Of a stretch of DNA of 64,000 nucleotides, positions 1 through 14,903 are shown piece by piece. The position numbers were made by a program, and so were the translations under genes. The DNA is from Syncephalis plumigaleata. Lineage: Eukaryota > Zoopagomycota > Zoopagomycetes > Zoopagales > Piptocephalidaceae. The DNA lies in contig JAIXMF010000020.1 of the NCBI GenBank assembly GCA_025201365.1, positions 308,953 to 372,952 on the forward strand. Direction: 5' to 3'. Numbering within the stretch: the first letter of the stretch is position 1; the number at the start of each line of letters is the position of its first letter. Under the pieces are notes generated by a model. It saw only the letters and a program-made list of their open reading frames with translations, ran no database searches and was not told the DNA's origin.

Positions 1-2048
1 GGTAAGTCAATAGAAACAGCTGCTGCCATTCACATTGCATGTCTAATACGATTGATACTAGAACGAAAGGCAAAGGTATTCGGTGATTCTGGTTCCAATT
101 GGCGTATGTTAAAGTTGAAGCGTACACTTGAAATGGCCAAAGAAGAGAAACGACCCTTGGAACAAGTGGCCATGGAACGATATGCAGTAAGTTGTAGTGC
201 GATTCTATTATACGTATAGATGTATAAGATGGCAAGGTAACTAATAGAAACAACAAATACTAGTCATTGGAAGAGTTTGAAGATGCCATGTCAGAACGAC
301 GTTGGCTTGATCAACGTGCATCTTCATCGAGTAGAAAACATGACACACATAGCAGTAAACGAATACGTACAGCGGCAACCAGTGCGTTTAAACGGCCAAA
401 AGCATTTCATCATGACGATAGCGATGATAATGATGAACAGCATCGATATCGATCTACTAGCACGACATCCTCCGTAGATAGAACCACTAGATCATCAGCA
501 TCACCACCACCACCGCAATATAGAACAATTGGCAGGTCATCTGCCATGCCTACTACTACCGCTGTTAGTACTACTAGTAATAGTAATATTAGTAGTCCGG
601 CTATATCCTGTTTATCGCAGAATGAACTCAATCAATTACAAGCTCGTGCTTTACGTGCTCGTATGTTAGGCACACCTGATGCAGATACATTGGAGGAACA
701 GTACAAACTAGAGAGCGAGAAAGCCAAAACAGTCAACAATCCATCGATGGTTGTATTGACCGAGATGGAGCTACGTGGACGTCGTGGTGTAGCGGAAACA
801 GATCGGAAGAGTAAGGGAAAACAGCAGCTTAAGGTAAGTAAATAAAAGTAATGTAATAGTTGGATCAACTAATGAAAGATGATATGTGTTTGTAATATAG
901 GATACGCATGATCAACATGGTGCACGCAAGGGTTATGGACAAACCGGCGAAGATGCATCCATTGAGGAACTCGTACGAGAGGAGCGCACCACTAAATCAT
1001 CGGCAGATTATCGTAAAGCCATGGTCAAGGGGATTACACGAGACAGTCGATTCCAGGTGAGTATTGCTACTACACCATTACACTAGTATAATACTGATTT
1101 ATTCAATGTTCATTCATCGTGTATAGACTGATCTAGATTATATGGATGAACAAGCAGAGAAACTTGCTTACGCGCACCGCAACAACACAGCAAGTACGTC
1201 GAGATGCCATTGGCAATTATCAACGAGCACAAAAAGCGCTAGATCGATGCTACTATTGTTTCCGTGAGGGTCAACCACCCGTAGCACCTGTGATTGCTCT
1301 AGGCCATCGCGTCTACCTAGCACTACCGGTGACCGAACCACTAGTAGCTGGCCATTGTCTTATTGTGCCGGTACAACATCAATTATCCATGCTTGAATGT
1401 GAAGATGATGTATGGACGGAAGTGCGTAATTTTATGAAATGTTTGTTGCGTATGTTCCACGCAGAAGGACGTGGCTGTCTATTCATGGAGACGGTTGTTA
1501 ATCTTGACTGGCATCGTCACACGGTCATCGAGTGTATTCCAATGGATGACACAATGACTCAAGATGCACCAGCTTATTATAAGGTGAGTTTCAATGGATT
1601 ACTACTACTATTACTACTACTGCTACTAATATGCTGTGTATGTCATGATATAGGAATCGATATTGGCTGCAGATGATGAATGGACACAACATCGTAAGCT
1701 ATACGATACGCGACAAAAAGGATTCCGACAAAGTATGACTGCTCAACTGCCCTACTTTCACGTATGGTTTACATTAGATGGTGGCTATGGGCATATCATA
1801 GAGAATCAAGAGCAATTTCCCTCTTACTTTGGACTAGTAAGTAGTACACTTTATATGTGTACATTGCTTTACATTTACTAATTGTATGTGTCTCAATGAT
1901 GTAGGAAGTGGCTGGTAGCATGCTTGATCTACCACCGCAAACCTGGCGTAAACCGCGACGTCTATCGCCCGATCGATTAACAGCTACGGTGACCAAGTTT
2001 AAATCAACTTGGGAGCCATTTGATTGGACTAAAGCTTTGGAAACTTGA
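1..2048 (+). CDS. CWF19-like spliceosome-associated protein (5' partial)
   Basis: This is the C-terminal part of a CWF19/CWF19L2 family protein, a factor of the late spliceosome and lariat turnover. The window opens at a splice donor, so upstream exons are missing. Exons I infer: 62-186, 264-833, 901-1056, 1127-1583, 1654-1836 and 1905-2048. The first readable exon holds the family's conserved block ending in AMERY, followed by SLEEFEDA across the intron. The 1250-1580 region is the CwfJ C-terminal domain 1 (CYYCF, then a HIT-like GHCLIVP) and the last two exons are CwfJ domain 2 (PYFHVWF). The 264-833 exon is low complexity, rich in Ser, Asp and His. Oddity: reading TDLDYMDEQAEKLA from 1127 is in a different frame from RRDAIGNYQRAQ at ~1205, so either two bases are missing near 1180-1205 or the acceptor at 1136 is used. 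Family call is firm; the 1127 exon is uncertain. Confidence 0.88.
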
Positions 2049-2181
2049 TTTTATTTTTTTATTTCGTCTATTAAAAAACAAAAAATACATCATTTCTTTA
2101 ATCTTTGTGTCGCTTCCTCACATCCACCTTCTGTTCCTCCTCTTCTTTCTATAGAAGTTATCTGCTGTTCTTTGATTGATC

Positions 2182-4815
<2,634 letters not shown>

Positions 4816-4972
4816 GATGCGATAACGTCGTGTTTGATGGCATCAACGCTGTTGCTTACACTTGCGTTGCTAATATCAATATTAATAAATATAATAAGGA
4901 GACAATAAAGATGATTTAATAAAAGTAATGAAATGAAATGATGTGAAAGTAACAATGAAGGAACGCGTACGC

Positions 4973-5795
4973 TTATTGATTCATGTCATTTACTGAAGAA
5001 GCAGCAGTCTGGCTTTCTCGTTTCTGCCAATCGTTAACAGCTTCGATGCCGACCTTACCGTTCACACTAGTGCCATCTAGAACGCGTTTAAGTTGATCGA
5101 GACGCTCGCGACCCTCCATGTCATCAATGGTATTGGACATATCGCGATAATAAGTGAGTAGATCGGTAAGTGTATGTGCGCGTGATTGTTCGGGATTTTG
5201 AAGAAGTTATCGATCTTCGTCTCGAGATTCGCCTCCGTAACAAAGTCGGCCGATCGATGGAACAGCTCAACGAGTGCCTCGGAACGAATACGCGATTGTC
5301 GCGCCATACGCACTAGTCGACGAGAGCGCCGTTTCTCTGACGTGTCAATATCGATACGCTTTGGCTGGCGTAATGGGATACCGGTGGCAGGTGAGAACAC
5401 ACCCTTGGGCACATTGAGAATAGCTTCAGGATGATGTGGATCAAAGGTGGTCGTCGCTTCTTTAGCATCCGTAGCGTCAGCAGTATCAGGCGAACGCGTT
5501 TTAGCCTGTTGAACTCGCTGTAACTCCTCTTGCTGACGAGCTTTACCCGCTTCTCGACGCGTAATTTCCGCCGCTAATACTTGGCGAGCATAGTCGTGGC
5601 GCTTTTGTGTCATGGCTGCACGTCGTTGCGACGCAGATCCCTGCGGTACACGACGTGTCGAAGGACGAGGCAGATCGTCAAGAGTGCGCGCGGGCTTTGG
5701 CGGTGGTGGTGCGCGTTGACTACGTTGGGCGGCTCAAATCCTGCTGCATAGCCATATTTGCCCTGTTTATAATCGGGACGGGCAGCAGTGCTCAT
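4973..5795 (-). CDS. Probable mitochondrial ribosomal small-subunit protein mS26 (Pet123-like)
   Basis: Single-exon gene of about 274 codons on the minus strand. The N-terminus (QGKYGYAAGF) resembles the start of fungal Pet123. The middle is highly charged and predicted helical, with repeated Arg/Glu/Gln, and the LVELFHRSADFVTEANLE segment is a further similarity to the mS26 family as I recall it. The protein would act in the mitochondrial ribosome; I see no clear separate presequence. Two frame breaks, near 5715-5728 and at 5196-5199 (a run of four T on the plus strand), are each repaired by one missing base. The frame then runs to the TAA at 4973-4975. The gene sits tail to tail with the helicase gene, 157 bp away. 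Family assignment rests on remembered motifs only. Confidence 0.55.
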
Positions 5796-6191
5796 TCATG
5801 ACGACATTGTAGCGATACTACGCGAGTAGCCCTGCTGCAATTACCCGTATGTTCAATGATTGAACGTGTCCATGCACGAGTGGATATGCGGAACATGATC
5901 TACAATAATAATATTAATGTCGGGTATAGTCAATCATGCAAAAAGAAAATAAAATAGAAAGCGGAAAGCCGACACTGGTAAAATAATGAAGTAGAAAATT
6001 ATTATTACACACAGCCATTACATATCAGTCAACTTATATTAATGAATTAAGCAGATGGATACAACAGCAATGATTTGTTAATGAGCAGTTTATTGATTGC
6101 TAGAACAGCAAGATGTATATGATGCCATAGAGTGTGCTATTGCACATAGCATCATCAACGCTTGGAGGAATAAAGCGTAGTCATCCATCAA
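5796..6191. other. Intergenic, no gene seen
   Basis: About 400 bp between the start of the mS26-like gene and the stop of catalase, both on the minus strand. It should hold the catalase 3' end and the mS26-like promoter. I see AT-rich sequence and no ORF with coding character. Confidence 0.6.
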
Positions 6192-7834
6192 TTACATATC
6201 TTGCTTATTGCGAATGGCCAATAGACCTTCTTCAACACGACGACCGTATTCGGCATCAGCTCGCTTAAAAACACCGACCATACGGTCTTGAATCGCCACT
6301 TTGGCACCACTAAGCGAGGTGACGATATTCGAGATGAGACGAGTCTTCTCGTCCGGTGTTTGTAGATTGTACAATAGGCCAGGCTGAACAAAGTCATCAT
6401 CAACCAGATCCATGACGTGTCGACCAGTGAAGCCGCTCACCTCCTCAGGAGCAAGCATGTCCGATGGCATCTTCGTTTCTTTTGGTCCGCCAAAGCTGTT
6501 TGGCTCGTAATTGGGCGCAAAGCCACCATTGTCGTTGACGGTCATTGGGCCATCACGTTGATGGTTAGCCACACGTGCGGCATAAGGCATATTAATGGGG
6601 ATTTGTCGGAAGTTGCCTCCCAATCGATGGAACTGCGTGTCCGTGTAGCTGAACAAACGACTCTGCAACATCTTGTCGTTCGTGACATCAATGCCAGGCA
6701 CCAAGTGCGAAGGAGAGAAAGCGGCTTGTTCCACTTCGGCAAAGTAGTTCACTGGATTGCGGTTGAGGACAAGCTTGCCGACAGGTTCTAGCGGATAGTC
6801 GGCATGCGGCCACACCTTTGTAACGTCAAACGGATTCCAACGATAGGTAGCGGCATCTTTTGGTTCCATCACTTGTACGTAGGCGGTCCACGATGGGTAG
6901 TCACCACGCTCGATGGCACGGAATAGATCTTCCGTGGCGTAGTCTGGATTAGTGCCAGCCAACTTGGTGGCCTCCTCCATCGTAAGATTCTTAATGCCTT
7001 GATCGGTGAGGAAATGCCATTTCACGAATTTGAACTTGCCCTCGCTATCCACCATCTTAAACGTGTGACTGGAGAAGCCATGCATATGACGGTAGCCATC
7101 GGGAGTGCCGCGATCCGAGAACATAATAGTCACTTGATGAACGGATTCTGGTACGAGACTCAAAAAGTCCCAGAACATGTTGGCGTCTAGTAGATTTGTC
7201 TGCGGATTACGCTTTAGAATATGAACAAAGTCTAATTATAATCATGGTATAAGTAATGTATTGGCATTAATCATAATTATATTCACCAGGGAATTTGGAC
7301 GGATCACGAATGAAGAAGACTGGCGTGTTATTGGCGACCATATCCCAGTTGCCTAAGTATGGATGATTTGTGATAGCATCAGTTAGCGTCTATCCTCATA
7401 TTATACTGAAAGATGCCCATTACTCGCCTTCTTCAGTATAAATTTCATAGCAAAGCCACGTGGATCGCGTGCAGTATCCGCCGAACCCTTCTCACCGGAC
7501 ACGGTCGAGAAACGACAAAGACTGGTGTACGCTTGCCTATATGTTCGAGGAACTTTGCACGACAGATATTGGAAAAGTCGTGGGTTACCTCAAAGTAGCC
7601 ATGAGCACCGGCTCCCTTAGCGTGTACAACACGTCCGGAGCACGCTCGCGGTCAAAGTGAGCCAACTTGTCAAGCAAGTGGAAATCCTGAAGAAGCCTGT
7701 ACATGATAGTATGAGTATCGTGGCTAGCCAAACAGCTATATGAGTACTTACACTGGACCAGTGGGTCCAGCCGTCATAGTCGTTTGGTTATCATCAACGG
7801 GGTTGCCGTTGGCCGTGGTAAGTACAGAAGTCAT
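6192..7834 (-). CDS. Catalase (heme, monofunctional), four exons
   Basis: Breaks down hydrogen peroxide. Inferred exons on the minus strand: 7834-7752, 7696-7428, 7352-7287 and 7231-6192, about 486 codons. Visible family marks are LAHFDRER and [13 protein letters not shown] with the distal catalytic His in exon 2, the distal-pocket segment across exons 2-3, and the proximal heme-ligand motif RLFSYTDTQ in exon 4. The C-terminus (NKQDM) shows no clear peroxisomal SKL signal, so the location is open. The intron 7353-7427 has a GC donor (AAG|GCGAGT), which gives the correct phase and splits the codon for the Gly before NWDMV. Exon 2 needs three single bases restored, near 7630, 7513 and 7441 (each in or beside a homopolymer). 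The start is the first ATG of exon 1, in phase with the rest. Confidence 0.93.
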
Positions 7835-9002
7835 GATAATAGTTAGGCAAGTGGAGAAACCTGAATACAAGCGAGTAGAAGCGAAAGTTATAATAAACAG
7901 TAAATGTGATAGACTGTGACAGTGGCAGTATTGTTGCTAAATGGTTGCTTATGAGTTCAATATAAACATGAAAATAGAACGATAGAATCGAAAGAAGAAA
8001 AGCACATGAAGCAGCGAGAGTGGCGAGTAGTTAAAGTAGTGCTAATGATATGCGTCATACATATAAGCGAAACATTCAAATGACGTGGTTCTATATGACG
8101 TTTAATTCATGTCATTTCAATTTGTCTTAGGTTATACATTGGTAATTTCATGGAAGGATGGTTATGACGTGTGGAACTCGTAGAGCTGAGCACTAATTAG
8201 CGTATATCATAGTACGTACAAATAGGGTCAAAGCTCCACTTTGACTAATCCGGCATGTTCCGTGTTTACGAGAGATACTCATGTGTAGTTTGTAGGAAAT
8301 GAATAAATGGATGGCTACTTGTAACAAGTAAAATCCAATGTTATAGTAGCGAAGGAAGCATAGCAATCAGTCATGCAATAGTATTTTACAGATGGTAATA
8401 TAACTGATGCTTATTAATCGAACCAAATGTAAATTAGATGTACACGCTAACGGCAATATGGAATGATAATAACCACTGCAGCTGTTCAAAATGGATATAA
8501 TAAAGCAATGGTGCTAGCATCTACAACAGAAGCTATGCATTCAACTTGTAATAGCGCAATAAACGATCAATCACTCTCCTAGTTTGCAGCAGTTCTTAAA
8601 TACAACTACTATGTTGTGGCAATCATCGCGTATCTTCCATTCATTGGTTACCAATACAGCTTGTCAGGTGATTTATCTTTGATCCTTCTTCAAAGATGAA
8701 CCCGGCCCAGCTTGAGCCACGTAAAAAGTATAAATACTACCTGATCTACATCTTCCTTTTGCTTCCTCCTCCATTATAGCCACTAACTGATAGGTGGCAA
8801 GATAGAAGTTGCAACTGCTGAATGCAAATGAGCCATGGTTACGAAGATAGCTAGCTCATAGTTTAAAGAAGATATCGTCACAACAATTGCATAACACGTG
8901 ACTTGGTTCTGGTTTATTCTTTTATTACGCTGTTGCTAATTCGAAGTGCGTCATACTTGACACTTGTACAAGAATAGCCGCTTTCTTTTATCTATTAACA
9001 AT
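7835..9002. other. Divergent promoter region between catalase and peptidase genes
   Basis: Nearly 1.2 kb separating two divergently transcribed genes. It is AT-rich with no long ORF on either strand. I see no tRNA, repeat array or conserved motif. It presumably holds both promoters; the size is large for this gene-dense window. Confidence 0.55.
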
Positions 9003-11405
9003 ATGGAACGTCAAGAGAAGACGCCATTACTGCAGGATTATGAGGAACCGCCTACCGTGATTCCCATACCACATGATTCACTATCAGCTGTCGACAACAA
9101 TAACAACGGCAGCAATAGCAATAGTCAAGCATCAGTTAAATCTGTAGTGCCACTCCACCAACCAAGACCTACTTACGCTATTGGCAATACAGCCGGTGCC
9201 ACTGGATACCACACCAATGTCATAGGTGGTGGTGGCAGCAATAGTACAGGAAGAAACAGTGCCGCAGCGACTCCTCCCCCTCCTCGTACTAATACGCCTC
9301 GTTTGCTGCGTCGACGAGATGGACGCAATCGATTGAACTGGCCATCAGCTCGTTCGATATTCTCATGTTTTGGCGTAACACTACTCGTATTCTTCCTTTA
9401 TCTTAGCGTGACATCAATATTGCATCCACCGCCGTTGGGACCCGGACGTAGAACAAGCATCGATGTGGGAGTACGTCATATATTTGATGAGACATTAGGT
9501 TCGCGGTAAGTAGCGCGTATGATGTGCACGCTTATCTTAGCACTGACCGACGAACGTACCGATGTCAATTAGACGTGTCTGGGATCTACTAGCCGAGATG
9601 ACGGATCTCTACGGTCCACGTCCAACTGGTTCATCTGCACTAGAAAAGGTGGGACATCGATTATCTTACTTACAGCAATAGCTTACTGATACTTGTCCAT
9701 AGAGTATCGAATGGATGGTGACTATGATGAAAAGGATCAACTAAACGTAACCACCGAGGAAGTAGTGGTAATATGATGATTGTCGATGATAATGATGATA
9801 ATGCTTATTGGAATATTTGGTGAATAGGCTGATTACTGGCAAAGAAACGAGGAGTCGGCCCTACTCATCCTGCCAACACGCACTCCGCGTAAGATGCCCA
9901 TGCTAGGTCTTGGTGGATCTGTAGGCACAAGTCCTGAGGGTGTAGAAGCAGAAGTCATAGTAGTCGACGATATTGATCACTTGACAAGACTAGACAACGG
10001 AACAGTTACCGGTAAAATCGTTTTATTAATACAATATGGGATGGCTACAACGCGCCCTATGTATCTCGCGCGCATGGACCAGCCGAAGCAGAGAAATATG
10101 GTAATATCAAATATGAATGAAAGAACAACATAAATAACAGTATGGTCATAATATGGATCATAGGCGCGGTAGCTGCATTAGTACGATCAGCCACTCCATA
10201 CTCATTGGGCACACCACATACGGGGAAAACGGCGAATGCCAAGTAAGTCGAGCGAGTAAGCGATTGCAACGAGTGATTGATAAAGCACTGCACCTATGAT
10301 AGCATTCCTGCTGCAGCCATCACATTGGAAGACGCGGATTACATACAACGTCTCTATGATCGGTACCAAACGGCGGAAAACTCGACATCGCCATTCAAGT
10401 CAGAGTTTGCCCCACCACGTGTACGTTTAACGATGGGAGCAACACTGGTACCGAAAGGCGCCAAGACATACAACATCATTTCAGAGATCAAGGGACGCAT
10501 CCATCCGGAACAGATCGTGGTCATTAGTGGCCATATTGATTCGTGAGTGTATACAACAAGCCAGCTGGCCAATTATTCGATCGATTAACGTGTAATGATC
10601 AAAGTTGGGATGTTGGTGCAGGAGTAATTGACAATGCTGCAGCTTTCTTCGTAGCCTGGGAAGCATTACGTGCTATATCCACGTATAGCATACCACCACG
10701 ACGTACAAGTAAGCGGTTTGACAAGCGTAGTGCCATGGCAGGAAAAGCGTATAATACTAATATCAATGATGCATAGTACGATTAGTTGGCTGGGCAGACG
10801 AGGAGAAAACGTTGTCAGGCGAAAAGGCGTATCATCAAGCGCATAAGGCTGAAATCAAAAACCACGTATTTGCCATAGAATCGGATTCAGGTGTATTCCA
10901 GCCATGGGGACTGCAAGTGGAAAGTGCCGAGAAAACAAGAGCCATCCTCCAACAGATTGGTGAACGTTTCCTAAGCGAATTAGGCAGCGGCAATGTCACC
11001 ACACTACAAGGTAAGCAGCCCGTGAGTGAGCCAACGAATAATGGAAGCAGGATGTTAACGCTCAATGATTAGATTCTGGTATTAGCGATTTGAATATGAT
11101 GATTAAGGCCAATGTGCCATCTGCTTCGCTTACAAGCCTCGATCCAATTACACATGAGTCAGCATTGGTGACAAAGTCAACTGGATACTTTAGATATCAT
11201 CACACGTAAGTTGGATTGACGATACACTACATGTATGTGGATTCAATTGGCTGATTCTGTAAGAATGAATGATAGCGAAGCCGATTCAGTATCGGCGTTG
11301 GATCCAAGGGAATTGGCAGCCTCCGCTGCTACAATGGCGACATGGGCCTATGTGATAGCAGAGCTGGAAGAGCGCATTGACCTCGATGATCGTGATGATC
11401 TTTAG
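9003..11405 (+). CDS. Membrane-anchored M28 metallopeptidase, carboxypeptidase Q-like
   Basis: Predicted zinc peptidase of family M28 most like animal carboxypeptidase Q (PGCP). Inferred exons: 9003-9505, 9573-9648, 9703-9767, 9828-10100, 10164-10242, 10303-10542, 10605-10708, 10777-11010, 11073-11205 and 11276-11405; about 612 codons. The N-terminal ~120 residues are low-complexity and hydrophilic. One hydrophobic helix follows (about 125-148, FGVTLLVFFLYLSVTSIL), so the catalytic domain is probably lumenal as a type II protein. Metal and catalytic residues visible: SGHIDSWDVG with the following VID aspartate, WADEE, ESDSG and the terminal YHHTEADS. CPQ itself is secreted, so the anchor is the notable difference. 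Single missing bases near 9730 (run of A) and 10027 (run of T) are needed to keep frame; every other junction is in phase. Confidence 0.87.
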
Positions 11406-11613
11406 TCATTCGACGAATGCTGCCTACTATACACATTCTACTATTGATATTTATTGTTATAACATGTCGTAATAGCTCAATCTCTTATATCTTAATAAAA
11501 TATATTATTCGCAAGACACATCAACAAAGATAACGATATCACAAAGCATGGTAATGCTATCCTATAGTGAATAGAGTAGTCGATGGATCATACCCGTGTA
11601 AATCTGTAAATGT

Positions 11614-12848
11614 TTACTGGCACAGTCGATCACCTTTGTCAGTAAGCCGTAGAAACCAACCAGAAGCCGTATTGAATCTAGCATAACAGATGAATAAATG
11701 AATGAATAAATAAAGCGATAACGATGACAGTTACTTACTTGGCAATCTGGTCATTGCCTAGCATACTCCATACTAGATATTGATTGCTAATGAGTGTGGC
11801 ACGCCTCAATTGTTTCTCAAGCACTTGCTAGTAATTCGAATGGCATATTTCTCATGTTAGATTACACTTGTTGTTTGCTTCATGGCACGATTACCTTGAA
11901 GGGTGCCTGTCGATAGCGACGACGACGCAGCCATTGTGCCAGTTCACGTCTACCATTTCGTAACTGAATGGCAAATCGGCCCATGTTAGGCACAGTAAGC
12001 GCATGTCTACTAGCATCTAAAGTAACGAGAAAGCCAGCTGTTACCAATAAGCTCAGCTGAGTATCTGTGATCTTCAAATGATGATGTATGATGTGTTCAT
12101 CGATATAGCCTTCAAACAGTAGCCCTTGAGATGCTGCTCGATTCAACATATCTACACGGATCATTCATTAGTATAAGTTGCAAATACATAAATAGCATGT
12201 CCTATACGTTGCATACCTAATGCTATCTGGCAATCGTTGCTTGTGCCTGATCGTCGAATAGCTCGTTGTATAGTTGCAGTGAAATCAACAAATCGCATCA
12301 TTACTTGATCGTCATTAGCATGGTCGGCACCCACGTTTAATCGTATAAATGTCCATCTCTGCACAATCGATCCTACCAGCTAGTTAGTGATACTACATGT
12401 CTTGCAACTATAGAATTATGTTGGCTTACTATAGTACGATCAATATCGGTTGCATCAATGTCTGATTCTTCTTGTAGTTCACCACTAGCTACGTACAATT
12501 GATGTCGAATAAATAAGCGCGGCAGTAGTGTTTCAGTATTCTTGCATTGTTCATGGCTTTAGGATGAATACGATGACTTAATATTAGATCAATGGTGCCA
12601 GCTAGTTCGCCTTCGATTTCTGTATTATCACATTGTCTAACCAATGATACATGACTATTAGGATCATGATGTCGCTTACCATTATTATCATTATCATTAT
12701 CATTATTATTGTTTTGTGATTGATGTTCAACGGTGATATCGGTCGATTTGAATCGCTTAGAATGATCTTCAATTGCTTGTTCGGTCGTTTCACTTGTAAT
12801 ATTTCTGTCAATGGTACTACTATGCCGATCACTCGATTGTCGCTTCAT
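11614..12848 (-). CDS. STK19-like winged-helix protein
   Basis: Homologue of STK19, which despite its name is a winged-helix DNA-binding protein linked to transcription-coupled repair in animals. Inferred exons: 12848-12430, 12379-12217, 12151-11895, 11827-11739 and 11677-11614; about 330 codons. Similarity is clearest in the C-terminal half: a winged-helix segment (TDTQLSLLVTAGFL), then LTVPNMGRF, WLRRRRYR, and the closing KFNTASGWFLRLTDKG, which parallels the SGTLLRLP end of animal STK19. The N-terminal 80 residues are low complexity with Asn/Asp repeats and a KR-rich patch that could be a nuclear signal. One base is missing near 12540-12545; with it restored all phases fit. It shares a 3' side with the CPQ-like gene, 208 bp apart. 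The fungal function is inferred from the family. Confidence 0.78.
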
Positions 12849-13180
12849 AGTATCACAGCGGTAAACGAGAATAACAACAATAAAACGGAAAAGGGAGATG
12901 ATATCGAGAAAGGGGGATGATTGTTGTTAAATATATTTTATCGCTATTAATAAAGAATCCATTACCAAATACTGAATTGTTATTATTATCATGCTATGTC
13001 AATTGGCATTTCTATAGCGATAATGGTGTTAACAATTGAGTAAATCTATTTATTAATAAACTGCAAACGTTAAAGGATAAATGCGCAAATTGATTGGAAA
13101 AACACTGTAGTTAGTGCATGAAAACATGAGGATAGTACCAGTTAATGGTTCGCGTATTAGCAATAAACACTGACAAGCTA
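12849..13180. other. Intergenic, no gene seen
   Basis: About 330 bp upstream of the STK19-like gene and downstream of the TTL gene, AT-rich, with no coding signal or repeat. Confidence 0.6.
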
Positions 13181-14446
13181 TCACGTATGTGATCTGCTTC
13201 TATCGTATACAAGACGTAAGCGATCATCACTAGTGGGCACGATAGTATCAGTACTGCCTTGCTCTACAGCAGTTACAAATGGACAGACTGCTACAGCTAC
13301 CGTTGCCTCGAACAAGCCTCGTACTAGTCCGCGTAAACGCTGACCTGTTTGTGCGAAATCGGGAAATGCGTTGGCTTCAAGTAACCATACATTGCATGCT
13401 TCATCCACCAGGAAATCGAATCCAAATAGTTCAAATGCATTTGGTAGTGTTTGGAATCCAATTGCATCCGAGGTCACTGCTGCAAAGCAATCGCCCAACA
13501 CATCGGCACATTGATCAAATATACGATTAAGTGTCGACATGTCTAGACCATGATCGGCTAAATCCCAGAAGGCTCGTACAGCGCGCTCTTCGTTGAAATC
13601 GCTGTTTTGTTGCTGTAAGCAAGTGTTGGTCAAATGCTTATCGAGCGATTTGATATCGGCAACGTCATAATCTACACCAGCGAATAGAGCGAGCATGTCG
13701 CGATAAAGGTAGACTTGCAGTCGTCCAACCGATAGCACATACGCACGAATATGAAACTTCCTTGGATCATTCGGCAATAGCAATGGTCGAGCAATATAGC
13801 GTTGAATGACCCATTCCCGCAATAGCCATGCACTTCCCTGTTCGCTGGTGTCATCATCATCCTCGTCGTCGCTATCACCAAACAGCTCCTCTATTATATT
13901 CTCCATATCCGATAATGAATCTAATAAATAAATACCAACACCACGTCCGGTCATGGATGGTTTCATGATGAATCGCTCCAGTTGATTGGGATCATTACAC
14001 GTTAGATTGTTACGGAAACCGCGCTCCATTTCCCAGCACTCGTTTAGTGCCTCGTCAAGATAGCTCGGGTGATCGAGGCGGAATATCCATGTTTCCGGCA
14101 CATGCCGTACGAGTGCACTATCGGGTCGTTTTGCACAGTAGTACTGGAAGGCATTGGCCATTTGTATCTTACGGATAAGTGCTTTGCGTATGCAGTAAGA
14201 GTTAACGAGGCTTGATGTTGAATGTCGACTGATTATATCCCAGTCGATTGATTCATATTCACGCCATTGTAATATAGGATATGAACTGCTGTTATTATTA
14301 GAGGAGGAAGATTCTTCATTCTGAGGTGGCCACTCGGAAACAACGGCTAATGACGGACATTGTGCAGCTAGTGTTTCTCGCACTAGCGTGTCAACATACG
14401 GGTCGTCTAGACGAACTACCGCCACCATGGAAGGTTGGGCCGACAT
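13181..14446 (-). CDS. Tubulin-tyrosine-ligase (TTL) family protein, Pby1-like
   Basis: Single-exon gene of about 421 codons with an ATP-grasp TTL domain. Motifs in order: FIMKPSMTGRGVGIYLL (nucleotide-binding loop), WVIQRYIARPLLL, then KFHIRAYVL, HLTNTC, and the metal-binding end FGFDFLVDEACNVWLLEANAFPDF. In fungi such proteins resemble yeast Pby1, whose exact role is unclear. In other eukaryotes TTL proteins add Tyr, Glu or Gly to tubulin. I chose the ATG at 14446 (MSAQPSMVAVV) because the open frame upstream is hydrophobic and unlike family N-termini. An acidic, Ser/Asp-rich insert (about residue 215-235) interrupts the domain. Which substrate it modifies cannot be told from sequence. Confidence 0.78.
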   Translation of the reverse strand: MSAQPSMVAVVRLDDPYVDTLVRETLAAQCPSLAVVSEWPPQNEESSSSNNNSSSYPILQWREYESIDWDIISRHSTSSLVNSYCIRKALIRKIQMANAFQYYCAKRPDSALVRHVPETWIFRLDHPSYLDEALNECWEMERGFRNNLTCNDPNQLERFIMKPSMTGRGVGIYLLDSLSDMENIIEELFGDSDDEDDDDTSEQGSAWLLREWVIQRYIARPLLLPNDPRKFHIRAYVLSVGRLQVYLYRDMLALFAGVDYDVADIKSLDKHLTNTCLQQQNSDFNEERAVRAFWDLADHGLDMSTLNRIFDQCADVLGDCFAAVTSDAIGFQTLPNAFELFGFDFLVDEACNVWLLEANAFPDFAQTGQRLRGLVRGLFEATVAVAVCPFVTAVEQGSTDTIVPTSDDRLRLVYDRSRSHT

Positions 14447-14903
14447 ATGGAAAAACAAAATGAAAAGAAAAAAGACTAAATATAAATATAAATGTGTGTC
14501 GGCGTGGCTAATCAGCCTATAATCCAGTATCATCATGTTGATGTCAAGTATCATTTCTATGATGACGATGTCAGCCATCACCAAATCATTGGCATTGGCA
14601 AATACGCATGGGACATCCCTGTGTATATTTGCTAACGATTAATTATAGCAGTAGCAATGACGATGAATGATGACAATGATGATCACGATGGAGCAATAGT
14701 GCTATTAGTAATTGATCGACTCTTGTCGCTGTATTACAATGTATACGGATTACCACATTGTCGAGAAATGATTGTTTTATTGCTTGCAAGCTGTGGATGC
14801 TACACACCGCTCGACTGACACAATGGAATAGGTACATAAACATGAAGGTTTTATGCAAAGCTCAGTAATAAGGTAATGTTTCATACAGCCTTCTTCTTTC
14901 TTC
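14447..14903. other. Intergenic between divergent TTL and zinc-ribbon genes
   Basis: Shared upstream region of two divergent genes; a 71-codon minus-strand frame at 14643-14858 looks non-coding. Nothing else seen. Confidence 0.5.
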
